Notes under the pieces: model-generated
The model's database searches: none
What the model saw: only the letters and a program-made list of their open reading frames with translations
Told to the model about the DNA's origin: nothing
Made by a program: the position numbers and the translations under genes
Shown here: positions 8,663-16,232 of the stretch, in pieces
Position numbering within the stretch: the stretch's first letter is position 1
How the letters are laid out: the number at the start of each line of letters is the position of its first letter
NCBI RefSeq assembly: GCF_050483325.1
Contig: NZ_JBCMYF010000006.1
Span: 186,001-250,000 of the forward strand
Direction: 5' to 3'
Source: Bacillus_P idriensis_A
GTDB taxonomy: Bacteria; Bacillota; Bacilli; Bacillales; Bacillaceae
Length of the DNA stretch: 64,000 nucleotides

Positions 8663-9136
8663 ATGAGTGATCATCCGATTCAAGGACTTATGAAAACAGC
8701 TATGGAAAACCTGAAACAAATGATTGATGTAAACACAATCATTGGTGATCCTGTAGAAACACCAGATGGCAGCGTCATTTTAACAGTTTCAAAAGTTGGT
8801 TTTGGATTTGCAGCTGGCGGAAGTGAATTTAATGCCTCAGGCCATGAGGAAAAAACTCATACCGGAACAGGTGCAGGAGGATCATCGGGAGGCCAGAAGC
8901 TGCCTTTTGGCGGCGGAAGCGGCGGCGGTGTCTCCATTACTCCAATCGCTTTTTTAATTGTCGGAACAAATGGCATCAAAATGCTGCATTTAGATGAAAG
9001 CACGCATTTATATGAAAAGATTCTTGATACTGCTCCCCAGGCGGTAGAAAAAATTCAGGGGATTTTCAAGAAAAATCGGAGTAACAGCAATCATCAGCAG
9101 CAAAATCATCAGCAAAAAGAAGATTTTGATATTTAA
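8663..9136 (+). CDS. ytfJ: spore protein YtfJ (GerW family)
   Basis: GerW/YtfJ family protein of 157 residues, known in Bacillus as a sporulation protein needed for normal germination. The conserved N-terminal block is present (HPIQGLMKTAMENLKQMIDV, then TIIGDPVETPDGSVI). It is followed by a Gly-rich linker (about residues 72-92), the conserved SITPIAFLIVGTNGIKML strand region, and a polar tail rich in Asn, Gln and His. A strong GAGGAGG site precedes the ATG. It forms a pair with ytfI. The tail is low-complexity and probably disordered. Confidence 0.9.
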   Translation: MSDHPIQGLMKTAMENLKQMIDVNTIIGDPVETPDGSVILTVSKVGFGFAAGGSEFNASGHEEKTHTGTGAGGSSGGQKLPFGGGSGGGVSITPIAFLIVGTNGIKMLHLDESTHLYEKILDTAPQAVEKIQGIFKKNRSNSNHQQQNHQQKEDFDI

Positions 9137-9143
9137 TAACAGG

Positions 9144-9171
9144 CGCCTGTCATTCATTGACTGGCGTTTTT
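9144..9171 (+). terminator. intrinsic terminator of ytfIJ
   Basis: CGCCTGTCA pairs with TGACTGGCG with one internal T-T mismatch and a 5-base loop, followed by T5. Confidence 0.7.
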
Positions 9172-9246
9172 AATAGGCAATCAATTCTGGAACATTTATT
9201 TCCCTGATAATAATTTAAATATTTTGTAAATGAACAGGCGTAAACA

Positions 9247-9275
9247 TTGCAAACGCGGTCGAATCAAGCTATATT
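9247..9275 (+). promoter_or_regulatory. SigA-type promoter of tpx
   Basis: TTGCAA (9247-9252), a 17-base spacer and TATATT (9270-9275), located about 36 bases before the tpx start codon. Confidence 0.5.
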
Positions 9276-9311
9276 TACACTGTACATACTTATTAGGGAG
9301 GAGTTTTTTTT

Positions 9312-9812
9312 ATGGCATCTATTACATTTAAACAAAATCCGGTTACTCTTATCGGCAACGAGGTAAAAGTTGGAGATGCGGCACCGGATTTCACAGTGCT
9401 TGCAAATGATATGTCTGAAGTTTCATTATCTGACTCTAAAGGACAGGTCCGAATCCTATCTGTCGTTCCTTCTATTGATACAGGGGTATGCGATGCGCAA
9501 ACACGCCGTTTCAATGAAGAAGCAGCTAAATTGGATAACTTAAAAGTATTAACTGTCAGTGCAGACCTTCCTTTTGCACAAAAGCGCTGGTGTGCAGCTA
9601 ACGGCATTGAAAATGTCCAAACCGTTTCTGATCACCGTGATTTATCTTTTGGAGAAGCGTACGGTGTGCATATCCAGGAATTAAGATTATTGGCTCGTGC
9701 TGTATTTGTAGTTGACAGCAATGACAAAGTGACATACGTGGAATACGTAAGTGAAGCAACAGATCACCCGAATTACGATGCTGCAATTGAGGCTGCTAAA
9801 GCAGCAAATTGA
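9312..9812 (+). CDS. tpx: thiol peroxidase Tpx
   Basis: Atypical 2-Cys peroxiredoxin that reduces hydrogen and lipid peroxides using thioredoxin. The 166-residue protein matches the family length. The peroxidatic cysteine is Cys60 in SIDTGVCDAQTRRF and the resolving cysteine is Cys94 in KRWCAANG, which gives the normal Tpx spacing. The thioredoxin-fold start (GDAAPDFTVL) is intact. The ATG lies about 10 bases after TTAGGGAGGAG. Single-gene unit with its own promoter and terminator. Confidence 0.96.
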   Translation: MASITFKQNPVTLIGNEVKVGDAAPDFTVLANDMSEVSLSDSKGQVRILSVVPSIDTGVCDAQTRRFNEEAAKLDNLKVLTVSADLPFAQKRWCAANGIENVQTVSDHRDLSFGEAYGVHIQELRLLARAVFVVDSNDKVTYVEYVSEATDHPNYDAAIEAAKAAN

Positions 9813-9820
9813 TGATTGCC

Positions 9821-9862
9821 AAAAAGAACCTCATGGCCCCAGGGCTGTGAGGTTCTTTTTTT
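9821..9862 (+). terminator. intrinsic terminator of tpx
   Basis: Long hairpin: AAGAACCTCA pairs with TGAGGTTCTT, and a GCCC/GGGC helix sits inside; followed by a T-run of seven. Confidence 0.9.
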
Positions 9863-9995
9863 CGAGAAGAACGGATTTGTGACCGGAACCGGACTCTTTG
9901 ATTCCACTTCTCATTATATCGAACGATTTGGGTCCTCACATGAACCCTTAGTTTTCATTTTGTTTGCGAAATAAACAGGACTCGGGGTTTGTGTC

Positions 9996-10024
9996 TTGAA
10001 ATATATACTGCTGATCAGTAGAAT
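9996..10024 (+). promoter_or_regulatory. SigA-type promoter of ytxK
   Basis: TTGAAA (9996-10001), a 17-base spacer and TAGAAT (10019-10024), about 32 bases before the ytxK start. Confidence 0.5.
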
Positions 10025-10056
10025 GAGGAATACGAACATTGAAGGAGGAAACGACC

Positions 10057-11049
10057 ATGCAAGCCGTTTCGAAAGTAGAGAAGCTGTTTAGTTTGATGAA
10101 CGAATCAGCTGAATTGATTTCAAAAGAATTAAATTGTACATATATAGAGGCAGTCGCTGAAACTGGAGAAAATTTATTTCAAGGTGAAGTTCTTCAAGAG
10201 GATATGAGCGAAATCGCCAAAAAGAATCTTGCAAAAAAATATGAACAATCTAATATTCGTTCATATGAAAAAGAAGAAATCCGCAAAGCCTTCCAGCTCG
10301 TTATCTTAAAAGGGCTTAAAGAAGGCGCCCATGCAAATCATCAAATGACACCTGATACAGTGGGCTTGTTCACTGGATATCTTGTGAATAAATTCGCTTC
10401 AAATCAAAAGGAAATCTCCATTCTTGATCCTGCAGTAGGGACAGGGAATTTATTAACTGCCGTTTTAAATCATTTGAAACAAGAGCATACCGAAAGCTTC
10501 GGTGTGGAAGTGGATGATCTTCTTATTAAGCTTGCTTTTTTAAATGCAAACCTGGGAGAGCACTCCGTTCAGTTTTACAATCAGGATTCACTCGAACCCC
10601 TGTACATTGATCCAGTCGATTATGTCATTTGTGATTTGCCGATCGGCTATTATCCAAATGATGTTGGAGCAGACAAATTCAAACTTAAGGCAGACAGCGG
10701 ACATTCATACTCCCACCATCTCTTTATTGAGCAGAGCATTAATTACACAAAAGCAGGCGGCTATCTTTTCTTTATTGTCCCAAATCATTTATTTGAATCA
10801 AAAGAAGCTCCAAAGCTGAAGGAATACTTGAAAGAACAGGTCATTGTCCAAGGACTTCTGCAGCTGCCGGAATCTCTGTTTAAAGACAAACAGCATGCTA
10901 AAAGCATTTTTATTCTGCAGAAAAAGGGAGAAGGCGCCGCAGCTCCTAAACAGGCAATGCTTGCCGAACTTCCAAAGTTCTCAGATAAAGCAGGCATGCA
11001 GTCGATAATGAAACAGCTGGACAGCTGGTTTACAGAGAATAAAAAGTAA
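10057..11049 (+). CDS. ytxK: class I SAM-dependent methyltransferase YtxK
   Basis: A 330-residue protein related to N6-adenine DNA methyltransferases. The SAM-binding motif I is ILDPAVGTGNLL near residue 134-145. The catalytic motif IV reads CDLPIGYYP, a variant of the (N/D)PPY motif in which Leu-Pro-Ile replaces Pro-Pro. There is no target-recognition or restriction partner nearby, so this is not an obvious restriction system. The TTG 18 bases upstream overlaps the AAGGAGG site, so ATG at 10057 is the real start. It lies directly before ackA, as in B. subtilis. The substrate is unknown. Confidence 0.85.
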   Translation: MQAVSKVEKLFSLMNESAELISKELNCTYIEAVAETGENLFQGEVLQEDMSEIAKKNLAKKYEQSNIRSYEKEEIRKAFQLVILKGLKEGAHANHQMTPDTVGLFTGYLVNKFASNQKEISILDPAVGTGNLLTAVLNHLKQEHTESFGVEVDDLLIKLAFLNANLGEHSVQFYNQDSLEPLYIDPVDYVICDLPIGYYPNDVGADKFKLKADSGHSYSHHLFIEQSINYTKAGGYLFFIVPNHLFESKEAPKLKEYLKEQVIVQGLLQLPESLFKDKQHAKSIFILQKKGEGAAAPKQAMLAELPKFSDKAGMQSIMKQLDSWFTENKK

Positions 11050-11056
11050 AATTCAT

Positions 11057-11088
11057 AAAGGAAAGGCCGATGGCGGTCTTTCCTTTTT
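11057..11088 (+). terminator. intrinsic terminator of ytxK
   Basis: GGAAAGGCCG pairs with CGGTCTTTCC (one G-U), a 4-base loop, and T5 after the stem. Confidence 0.88.
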
Positions 11089-11122
11089 CCTGCTGAAAAA
11101 TCAGAATTAAATGAATATACCC

Positions 11123-11136
11123 TGTAAACGATTGCA
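11123..11136 (+). promoter_or_regulatory. cre-like CcpA site upstream of ackA
   Basis: TGTAAACGATTGCA matches the catabolite-responsive element TGWNANCGNTNWCA at all but one fixed position. A possible promoter, TTGAAA (11151-11156), 17 bases, TTAAAT (11174-11179), would put the site near -56, the geometry known for CcpA activation of ackA in B. subtilis. Confidence 0.55.
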
Positions 11137-11287
11137 TGCCGCAAATGTACTTGAAATGTCTGACATGCAATGTTTAAATGAGAAAGTCAGATAATATTCG
11201 GGTTCATTTGTAAAGAATAAGGAAGAGAACGATTTCTTATTTTTTAAATAGGCAAAGTGCTTTATATAAAAAGGAGCGGTAAACATA

Positions 11288-12475
11288 ATGGCAAAAGTAA
11301 TTGCAATTAATGCAGGGAGCTCTTCTTTGAAGTTCCAATTATTCGAAATGCCGGCTGAGGACGTATTAACAGCTGGGCTTGTAGAACGCATCGGTTTAGA
11401 TCAAGCAGTATTCACAATCTCAGTAAATGGAGAAAAAATTACAGAAACGACTGATATTCCAGATCATGCAGTTGCTGTTAAAATTCTTCTTTCAAAATTA
11501 ACTGAGCTTGGAATTATCAAATCCTTGGATGAAATCGAAGGGATTGGCCACCGTGTTGTTCACGGCGGCGAAAAATTCGATGATTCTGTTCTGATTACAT
11601 CAGAAACACTGAAAGAAATTGAAGAGCTTTCAGAACTTGCGCCTCTTCATAACCCGGCAAATGTTGTCGGCATCAAGGCTTTTAAAGAGGTTCTTCCAAA
11701 CGTGCCTGCAGTAGCTGTGTTTGATACAGCTTTTCATCAGACAATGCCGGATCAATCTTTCTTATACAGTCTTCCTTACGAGTACTATGAGAAATTCGGC
11801 ATCCGTAAATACGGCTTCCACGGAACATCTCACAAGTATGTTTCAGAAAGAGCGGCTGAATTATTAGGCCGTCCAATTGAACAGCTTCGCCTTATTTCCT
11901 GCCATTTAGGAAACGGTGCAAGTATTGCTGCTATTGAAGGCGGTAAATCCATTGATACGTCTATGGGTTTTACACCACTTGCTGGCGTGGCAATGGGTAC
12001 ACGTTCAGGAAATATTGACCCAGCTTTAATTCCATTCATCATGGAAAAAACAGGTCATTCGGCAATTGAAGTATTGGACATTTTAAACAAAAAATCCGGT
12101 CTGCTTGGAATTTCAGGGTTATCATCAGACCTTCGCGACATCACAAAAGCTGCAGAAGAAGGCAACGATCGTGCAAGAACTTCATTAGAAGTATTCGCAA
12201 GCAGAATCCATAAATATATCGGATCTTATGCAGCGCGCATGTCCGGTGTAGATGCGATTATCTTCACTGCCGGAATCGGTGAAAACAGTATCGACATTCG
12301 TGAACGTGTCCTTCGCGGTTTAGAATTTATGGGTGTATACTGGGATCCTGCTCTTAATCAGGTCCGCGGCGAAGAGGCGTTCGTAAGCTATCCTCACTCA
12401 CCTGTAAAAGTCATCATTATTCCTACAAATGAGGAAGTTATGATTGCCCGCGATGTTGAGCGTATTGCTAAATAA
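11288..12475 (+). CDS. ackA: acetate kinase AckA
   Basis: Converts acetyl phosphate and ADP to acetate and ATP, the final step of overflow acetate production. The 395-residue protein has the complete family pattern: the N-terminal NAGSSSLKF phosphate motif, HRVVHGGEKF, the FDTAFHQTMP signature, HGTSHKYV, and the ATP-binding TAGIGENS near residue 330. ATG follows AAGGAGCGG. A cre-like site and a hairpin-containing leader lie upstream. The expected partner, phosphotransacetylase, is elsewhere in the genome, as is normal in Bacillus. Confidence 0.97.
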   Translation: MAKVIAINAGSSSLKFQLFEMPAEDVLTAGLVERIGLDQAVFTISVNGEKITETTDIPDHAVAVKILLSKLTELGIIKSLDEIEGIGHRVVHGGEKFDDSVLITSETLKEIEELSELAPLHNPANVVGIKAFKEVLPNVPAVAVFDTAFHQTMPDQSFLYSLPYEYYEKFGIRKYGFHGTSHKYVSERAAELLGRPIEQLRLISCHLGNGASIAAIEGGKSIDTSMGFTPLAGVAMGTRSGNIDPALIPFIMEKTGHSAIEVLDILNKKSGLLGISGLSSDLRDITKAAEEGNDRARTSLEVFASRIHKYIGSYAARMSGVDAIIFTAGIGENSIDIRERVLRGLEFMGVYWDPALNQVRGEEAFVSYPHSPVKVIIIPTNEEVMIARDVERIAK

Positions 12476-12484
12476 AAATTTATT

Positions 12485-12523
12485 AACAAAAAGACAGTCA
12501 TCGTTGATGACTGTCTTTTTGTT
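12485..12523 (+). terminator. intrinsic terminator of ackA
   Basis: Perfect stem of about 18 bp (AACAAAAAGACAGTCATC and its complement) around a GTT loop, with a T5 tract within the right arm. Confidence 0.92.
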
Positions 12524-12579
12524 GTCTTCCTTTCTTAAAGCTGCATTAGTGGAATGTCATATTTTTGGCACAATATATA

Positions 12580-12729
12580 GAAAAGCGAACCGACTGGCCA
12601 GACCCGAAAGACAGATAAGGATTCGGAAGAAAGGTTGCCTTTACTGACGAATCTGTTCTGGCTGAGGGGGTAGGAGGTGGAGCTAGACAATAAGAAAAGC
12701 GGAACCGGCCGTTCAGACCCGAATCTGTT
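12580..12729 (+). repeat. interspersed structured repeat, copy A
   Basis: Plus-oriented copy. It starts and ends with GAAAAGCG(G)AACCG followed by CAGACCCGAA, and contains GACAGATAAGGATTCGG and GGTGGAGCTAGACAATA. The inner hairpin pairs GGATTCG (12619-12625) with CGAATCT (12648-12654). It fills most of the 336-base gap after the ackA terminator; nothing else recognisable is in this gap. Confidence 0.75.
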
Positions 12730-12811
12730 CAAGAGGCTGGGATGGGGAGTTAAACCCATTCCGCAAATTATGATTTCTTTAATAATTGCTTGAAAGGAAG
12801 GAGCAATCTGT

Positions 12812-14227
12812 TTGGATAACGCCTGGCTTTCACTTGTTCCATTTATTATCGTTATTGCCTTGTCAATATGGCTTAAAGAAATATTGCCCGGACTCGTACT
12901 CGGTCTGCTTGCAGGCTCATTTATTGTAAATCCTGATCTCCTGGGAGGACTTGAGGAAGTCCTGAATTATGTCTTGAAAACGCTGTCAGATGATACAAAT
13001 ATGAAAATTATCGGTTTTCTGTATTTGTTTGGCGGGTTAGTCGGAATGATGAAAATATCCGGAGGAATTAAAGGGTTCTCCGAGTGGGTCGGGAAGAAAG
13101 TAAAGTCAGAAAGGGGACTGCTCAGCATTATTTGGCTGTCTTTGCCTTTCACCTTCATGATGCCGATGTTCAGAATTATGATGATTGGTCCTGTAATCAA
13201 ATCATTGATGGAAAAAAGCGAGCTGTCGAAACAAAAAGTTGGGTTTACGATGGATGTATCAACTGCATCAACGATCGTACTTTTGCCTGCAGGTACAGCA
13301 TTTACTGGTTTTATGCTTTCACTGGTAGAGGGCGGAATTGAAAGAAATCAGCTGGACCTCGCTCCATATGGGATTTTCCTCTCAAGCATACCTTTTAATT
13401 TCTTTGCGATTGTCATGCTTGTGCTTGGATTGATCAGCACCTTCAGAATACCCAAAAAACAAAGCCGTGCTAAAAATGAAAAGGCAGCGGAAGAAGAACA
13501 TCCCTATCATGGAATTGGTCTTAAGCAGGAGCTTGAAGAAGTTAAAGCCGAGCCTTGGCATTTAATTGTTCCTTTATTTTTTCTTCTAGGACTGTCTATG
13601 TTTCTTCTTTGGCAGGATGGTACAGAAAAGGGCGGAAATACAGTATTTCAGGCTTTTGCAAAAGCAGATGCGACCTTTGTTATGCTGCTTGCGGTTTTCT
13701 TGACACTGGTGATTACTTTCCTGTTTTACGGCATTCGCCGTGTCCCGCTGAAAGAAACTCTTTACCATTTTTATGATGGAGGCAATCAGATGATGCAGGC
13801 AATCATCCTCCTCATTCTAGTATGGGCCCTTTCTCTTTCAGCCGAGGATATTGGTTTTTCTGATTTCATCAGTTCGACGCTCGGAAATGTTCTGCCTGCT
13901 TCCTTCGTACCGGCCATTATCTTTTTGCTTGGATCTGCTGTCGGTTACTTTATTGGGTCCTCCTGGGGGACATGGGGGATATTTATGCCGCTTGGAATAA
14001 CACTTGCTGCAGCTTCAGGAGCTTCCATTCCGCTTACAGTGGGTGCAGTATTTGCAAGCGGGGCATTTGGCGCCATGACCTCACCGCTTGGAGACACTAC
14101 CATTACTACAGCTTCTATCCTCGGTATGCCTGTAGTAGAGTATGCCCGTTATAAATTGAAATTTACCGCAATCGGCTGTGCCGCCGCTGCTGTATTATAT
14201 GTGGCAGCTGGTTTTTTACTGAACTAA
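12812..14227 (+). CDS. NhaC-family Na+/H+ antiporter-like membrane protein
   Basis: A 471-residue protein with about 11-12 membrane segments, belonging to the NhaC-type antiporter superfamily. Recognisable points are the WLKEILPGLVLGLLAGSF N-terminal region, the VSTASTIVLLPAGTAF stretch in the middle, the SSWGTWGIFMPLGI block and the TSPLGDTTITTASILG motif near the C terminus. These last two carry the conserved polar residues typical of the ion pathway. A charged cytoplasmic loop lies near residues 212-250. The TTG start is supported by GGAAGGAG 9 bases upstream. Substrates in this family include sodium with lactate, malate or amino acids, so the cargo is not certain. Confidence 0.8.
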   Translation: MDNAWLSLVPFIIVIALSIWLKEILPGLVLGLLAGSFIVNPDLLGGLEEVLNYVLKTLSDDTNMKIIGFLYLFGGLVGMMKISGGIKGFSEWVGKKVKSERGLLSIIWLSLPFTFMMPMFRIMMIGPVIKSLMEKSELSKQKVGFTMDVSTASTIVLLPAGTAFTGFMLSLVEGGIERNQLDLAPYGIFLSSIPFNFFAIVMLVLGLISTFRIPKKQSRAKNEKAAEEEHPYHGIGLKQELEEVKAEPWHLIVPLFFLLGLSMFLLWQDGTEKGGNTVFQAFAKADATFVMLLAVFLTLVITFLFYGIRRVPLKETLYHFYDGGNQMMQAIILLILVWALSLSAEDIGFSDFISSTLGNVLPASFVPAIIFLLGSAVGYFIGSSWGTWGIFMPLGITLAAASGASIPLTVGAVFASGAFGAMTSPLGDTTITTASILGMPVVEYARYKLKFTAIGCAAAAVLYVAAGFLLN

Positions 14228-14325
14228 TCAGCTGATAAACACTTAATAAGACAAATGAACGTGCACGATTGAATGTGATATAATTGAAGGAATAATGGAG
14301 ATGTCTGGAAACAGGAGGAAGGAAT

Positions 14326-15180
14326 ATGACGCTTTCAAATCGGGAAAGTCAGCTTCTTGCAGAAATACAAGAGTGGGAACAGCGATTAGGGGAGGACTTT
14401 CGATCAGATTTCGGCCGTACATATGATAAATGGCTAAATCGAAAGCTTAACGGGATTCCTGAGCCAATTAAACGGAAATTTTTTGATAAGCTTGACGATA
14501 TTCTCTTTCATTTGCATTCTTTCATTCAGAATTCGCATGTGCAGCATGATGCAAGACAGCAGCTGCTCATGACGGCAAAAACGTTTGATGAAGACATTCA
14601 TCAAATATATGACCTGAAAAAACTAAGTGTGGATCAGCTGCACTACATTTCAGACTTGCAATTGTCCAAGCATCGGCTTTATTCATTCGTTCAAGGCGGC
14701 TTAGCGGGAACAGGCGGATTTCTATTAATGGGAATTGATCTGCCGGCTCAAATGCTGCTGAATCTGCGTGCTGTTCAAATGACGGCTCTAAGCTATGGAT
14801 ATGAAGTGAATTCTCCTTTTGAAATGATGACATCTTTAAAAGTTTACCATGCGGCGCTGCTGCCCAAGCATCTGCGCTATAAGCAATGGGCGGCGCTGTC
14901 AGAGGATCTTAGAAATCAAGATGAAAATCCGTTTTTTTATGATGGAGAAGACAAGCTTGCCAATCAGGCGAGCATTGATCACTTAATAAAACAGCTTGTT
15001 AAAGTCTCGGTTATTTCCATGCTGCGCAAAAAGATGATTGGCGGTATTCCCTTGATCGGCATGGCCATAGGTGCCGGAATCAATTACCAGCTGACAAGAC
15101 AAATAACTGACTTTGCCCATCAATATTACCGCTACAGGCTGCTGCTTGAAAAAAAGGATGCCGATTATGAGTTCTATTGA
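14326..15180 (+). CDS. EcsC-family protein
   Basis: A 284-residue protein with the EcsC-type domain. Features include the VQGGLAGTGGFLLMGIDLPAQ segment (residues about 123-145), which alternates hydrophobic helix and conserved small residues. The LRAVQMTALSYGYEV segment follows it. A second hydrophobic stretch lies near 235-255 (IGGIPLIGMAIGAGINYQ). The N-terminal 110 residues are polar and helical. EcsC-like proteins are named after the third gene of the ecs transporter operon, but their biochemical role is unknown. ATG follows ACAGGAGGAAGG. The 3' end overlaps moaB by 14 bases, suggesting translational coupling. Confidence 0.8.
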   Translation: MTLSNRESQLLAEIQEWEQRLGEDFRSDFGRTYDKWLNRKLNGIPEPIKRKFFDKLDDILFHLHSFIQNSHVQHDARQQLLMTAKTFDEDIHQIYDLKKLSVDQLHYISDLQLSKHRLYSFVQGGLAGTGGFLLMGIDLPAQMLLNLRAVQMTALSYGYEVNSPFEMMTSLKVYHAALLPKHLRYKQWAALSEDLRNQDENPFFYDGEDKLANQASIDHLIKQLVKVSVISMLRKKMIGGIPLIGMAIGAGINYQLTRQITDFAHQYYRYRLLLEKKDADYEFY

Positions 15181-15682
15181 ACATAAATTGCATGCGCCTG
15201 GGAAGGTATTCTGCAAAATTATTACTGTCAGCGATACTAGAACACCCGATACAGATAAAAGCGGCCGCCTCATATCAGAACTTATGCAAAATGCAGGCCA
15301 TGAAATTGTGCAGTATGAAATCATACCTGATGAAGAAACGTTAATTAAAAGCGCTATTGTGAGCGGATGCAAATCCAGTGAAATTGATGTGATCCTTCTA
15401 AGCGGCGGCACTGGAATCGCAAAAAGAGACGTCACCATTGAAGCAGTTCAAAGTTTGCTTGGAAAAGAGATCCCGGGCTTTGGAGAGCTGTTCAGAATGC
15501 TCAGCTATCAGGAGGATATCGGATCATCAGCCATCCTGAGCAGAGCCATTGCAGGCGTTGCTGATGATACTGTCATCTTCTCGATGCCCGGTTCAGCGGG
15601 TGCGGTTGGTCTGGCAATGGAAAAGCTGATTATACCTGAACTTGGGCACGTAGTCAGAGAGGTTAAAAAAGATTTAAAATAA
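15167..15682 (+). CDS. moaB: molybdenum cofactor biosynthesis protein MoaB
   Basis: MogA/MoaB-type enzyme that adenylylates molybdopterin before metal insertion. The 171-residue product has TVSDTRTPDTDKSG near the N terminus, LLSGGTGIAKRDVT (the MPT-binding loop) and the FSMPGSAGAV segment near the C terminus. A longer frame starting at 15113 exists. The ATG at 15167 has AAAGG at normal spacing and matches the usual MS.xEHK N terminus, so I use it. It overlaps the EcsC-family gene. No other Moco genes are close. Confidence 0.93.
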   Translation: MSSIEHKLHAPGKVFCKIITVSDTRTPDTDKSGRLISELMQNAGHEIVQYEIIPDEETLIKSAIVSGCKSSEIDVILLSGGTGIAKRDVTIEAVQSLLGKEIPGFGELFRMLSYQEDIGSSAILSRAIAGVADDTVIFSMPGSAGAVGLAMEKLIIPELGHVVREVKKDLK

Positions 15683-15685
15683 TGC

Positions 15686-15721
15686 GCAAAAAACATCACC
15701 GCCTCTGGTGATGTTTTTTTA
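15686..15721. terminator. bidirectional terminator between moaB and the 15736 gene
   Basis: AAAAACATCACC pairs with GGTGATGTTTTT around a 6-base loop, with A-run and T-run on opposite sides, serving two convergent genes. Confidence 0.9.
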
Positions 15722-15735
15722 TGCATTTCTATTCA

Positions 15736-16047
15736 TTAACCATGCATGCGTTCTGACACGTTCTGATGAAGCCTGAACCAGAGCCATAAATCATTAATAA
15801 TGGATGCATGCTCAGATATCTCTGCGTTAAGTCTGCATGACCTTGAAAAATCCTCTTCATTATTCAATTCATTCTGCTTAGCATTAATCCGATCTTCTAT
15901 TTCTGCAATTTGATCGGGTATGCTCCCGCGGATTTTTTCCCATTGCATCAGGATCGCTTCCTGTTCATCGGGATGAATCTTTTCCCACTCCACTTCGAGG
16001 TTTGGACAGTAGATTCCAAGCCTCTCGCTATAACGAAAATGTTTCAT
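15736..16047 (-). CDS. conserved hypothetical protein, helical
   Basis: About 103 residues, unrecognised. The N-terminal half has an aromatic and acidic pattern (FRYSERLGIYCPNLEVEWEK), followed by a predicted coiled-coil region (about residues 45-80, IAEIEDRINAKQNELNNEEDF). A Trp-rich end follows (INDLWLWFRLHQ). There is no signal peptide or membrane segment. An upstream ATG (ending at 16053) directly abuts GGGGGA; the second ATG, used here, has a spacing of 6 bases. It is convergent with moaB and divergent from argG. The coding assignment is supported by its own terminator and by the lack of a competing frame. Confidence 0.65.
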   Translation of the reverse strand: MKHFRYSERLGIYCPNLEVEWEKIHPDEQEAILMQWEKIRGSIPDQIAEIEDRINAKQNELNNEEDFSRSCRLNAEISEHASIINDLWLWFRLHQNVSERMHG

Positions 16048-16147
16048 TGCCATTCCCCCGTGCGTAAGCTTTCCTTCATTTTACATGACACTTGTATAAA
16101 ATTCACGATTATTTCATAAAAAGTTTTGCAAAATCTATTGAAAAACC

Positions 16148-16213
16148 ATGAATAACTTGTTAAAGTGGTATTTATCAAATGAATAGTTATGAATCTAAAT
16201 TAATATTTATACA
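16148..16213 (+). promoter_or_regulatory. candidate argGH promoter region with ARG-box-like sites
   Basis: A weak promoter, TTGAAA (16138-16143), 17 bases, TAAAGT (16161-16166), is overlapped by CATGAATAACTTGTTAA. ATGAATAGTTATGAAT (16179-16194) and TTAATATTTATACA (16200-16213) follow. These resemble the arginine-repressor (AhrC) box TGAATWWWWATTCA. The match is imperfect but several half-sites cluster before an arginine gene. Confidence 0.45.
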
Positions 16214-16232
16214 TCCGAGAGGGGAAATTAAG

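Noticed and set aside
12444..12647. 67-residue frame overlapping the ackA end and terminator
   Set aside because: It runs through the ackA terminator hairpin and into repeat copy A; not a plausible gene.
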